Source: an uncultured Anaerolineaceae bacterium (GTDB taxonomy: Bacteria > Chloroflexota > Anaerolineae > Promineifilales > Promineifilaceae). Taken from it: 5,895 nucleotides of DNA. The DNA lies in the NCBI GenBank assembly GCA_937967805.1, contig CALBTC010000386.1, positions 1 to 5,895 on the forward strand, given 5' to 3'. Under the pieces are notes generated by a model, which was given only the letters and a program-made list of their open reading frames with translations, ran no database searches and was not told the DNA's origin. Numbering within the stretch: position 1 is the first letter of the stretch; each line of letters opens with the position of its first letter. Below are positions 5,385 through 5,895 of this stretch, one piece after another. The position numbers and the translations under genes were made by a program.

Positions 5385-5895
5385 TTAAGATTCTGGCGGT
5401 TGATAAGTCCATTCCTGTTGGCCGGTTTCCAAATCGTAACCCTGCAAAACGCCGACTTCACTTTGCATGGCCACCACAATCACATCGCCAACAATAACGG
5501 GATCAGAGAAAAGCGGCGCAGGGGTTGTTGTTTGCCACAGCTCCTCACCCGTGGTGGCTCTTAGCGCCACGAGCAAGCCTTCTTCACTTTCTTCGTTCCC
5601 CAAGGAGGCAAAATAAACCACATCGTCCTGAACAACCGGGCTGGCCTGAATAGCTCCTTTAATCTCCAGCGGCGGATTCTGCACAACGCCCTCTACAACG
5701 TTCATGGCATGAACGCCACTTTGCCAGAGAATCTCGCCATCGGCGGCGTTAACGGCAAAAACGTTGCCGCTGCTGTCACCAAAATAGAGGGTGCCATCTG
5801 CCAAAGCCGGAGCGCTCCAAACCCAATCTGTGGCCGGCACGGACCAAACTTCAGCACCGGTGTCCATGTCCAGGGCGTGAACCTCACGGTCATAG
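5385..5895 (-). CDS. PQQ-like beta-propeller repeat protein, C-terminal part (start outside window)
   Basis: The frame stays open to the right edge and gives about 170 residues up to the stop at 5385. Four copies of the propeller blade signature are visible: ALDMDTGAEVW, AVNAADGEILW, ALRATTGEELW and GYDLETGQQEW. Each has the pattern (A/G)-x-(D/N)-x-x-x-G-x-x-x-W of PQQ-type repeats, joined by strands such as GTLYFGDSSGNVF. Such proteins form a six- to eight-bladed propeller, usually outside the cytoplasm. Examples are BamB-like scaffolds and sugar or alcohol dehydrogenases, but the dehydrogenase catalytic residues cannot be judged from this fragment. The protein ends shortly after the last blade. 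It lies 83 nt upstream of yidC on the same strand, so it may be co-transcribed. The fold is sure; the function is open. Confidence 0.88.
   Translation of the reverse strand, partial: YDREVHALDMDTGAEVWSVPATDWVWSAPALADGTLYFGDSSGNVFAVNAADGEILWQSGVHAMNVVEGVVQNPPLEIKGAIQASPVVQDDVVYFASLGNEESEEGLLVALRATTGEELWQTTTPAPLFSDPVIVGDVIVVAMQSEVGVLQGYDLETGQQEWTYQPPES

Noticed and set aside
1..5895. CRISPR array, tRNA, rRNA or insertion sequence
   Set aside because: No regularly spaced direct repeats, no tRNA-like cloverleaf, no rRNA sequence and no transposase or terminal repeats were seen on either strand.

Overview
The window looks like chromosomal sequence from a moderately GC-rich bacterium. I suspect a Chloroflexota (Anaerolineae-like) lineage. 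The reasons are a short YidC without the large periplasmic domain of Proteobacteria, a KhpB/Jag partner next to it, and dense use of the palindrome CGGCCG. The taxonomic call is an inference and rests on no marker gene.

Left part (1-2848, + strand): the window opens in a response-regulator receiver domain that breaks off right after its conserved Thr. A near-consensus sigma-70 promoter (113-141) starts on that remnant's stop codon. Two GTGTA-N5-TACAC inverted repeats lie in this promoter, one in the spacer between -35 and -10 and one at the predicted transcription start. An untranslated leader with an 8-nt repeat and a hairpin follows. Then come two genes that belong together: a PP2C-type Ser/Thr phosphatase (232-975) and a divergent protein kinase with a zinc ribbon and a C-terminal beta-rich domain (1043-2848). 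They resemble the phosphatase and kinase of the YegK/YegI/YegL or TerY-P triads, but no vWA (TerY/YegL) gene lies beside them here. A perfect 14-bp inverted repeat spans the junction of the two genes.

Middle (2849-3480): a cytoplasmic cyclophilin-type peptidyl-prolyl isomerase has its own -10 element and a strong Shine-Dalgarno site. It ends at a 15-bp stem terminator that also serves the genes arriving from the other side.

Right part (3501-5895, - strand, read right to left): the 3' end of a PQQ-type beta-propeller protein, then the membrane insertase YidC, then the RNA-binding protein KhpB/Jag. YidC and KhpB are a conserved pair for membrane-protein biogenesis. The usual upstream partners rnpA and rpmH are not directly adjacent; the propeller gene takes that place.

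The items most worth attention are the self-contained phosphatase-kinase module with its tandem-operator promoter, and the ACGGCCGT palindrome. The palindrome recurs in all three codon phases and once between genes, so it looks selected at the DNA level. Nearly the whole window is accounted for: no gene-free stretch exceeds about 120 bases.
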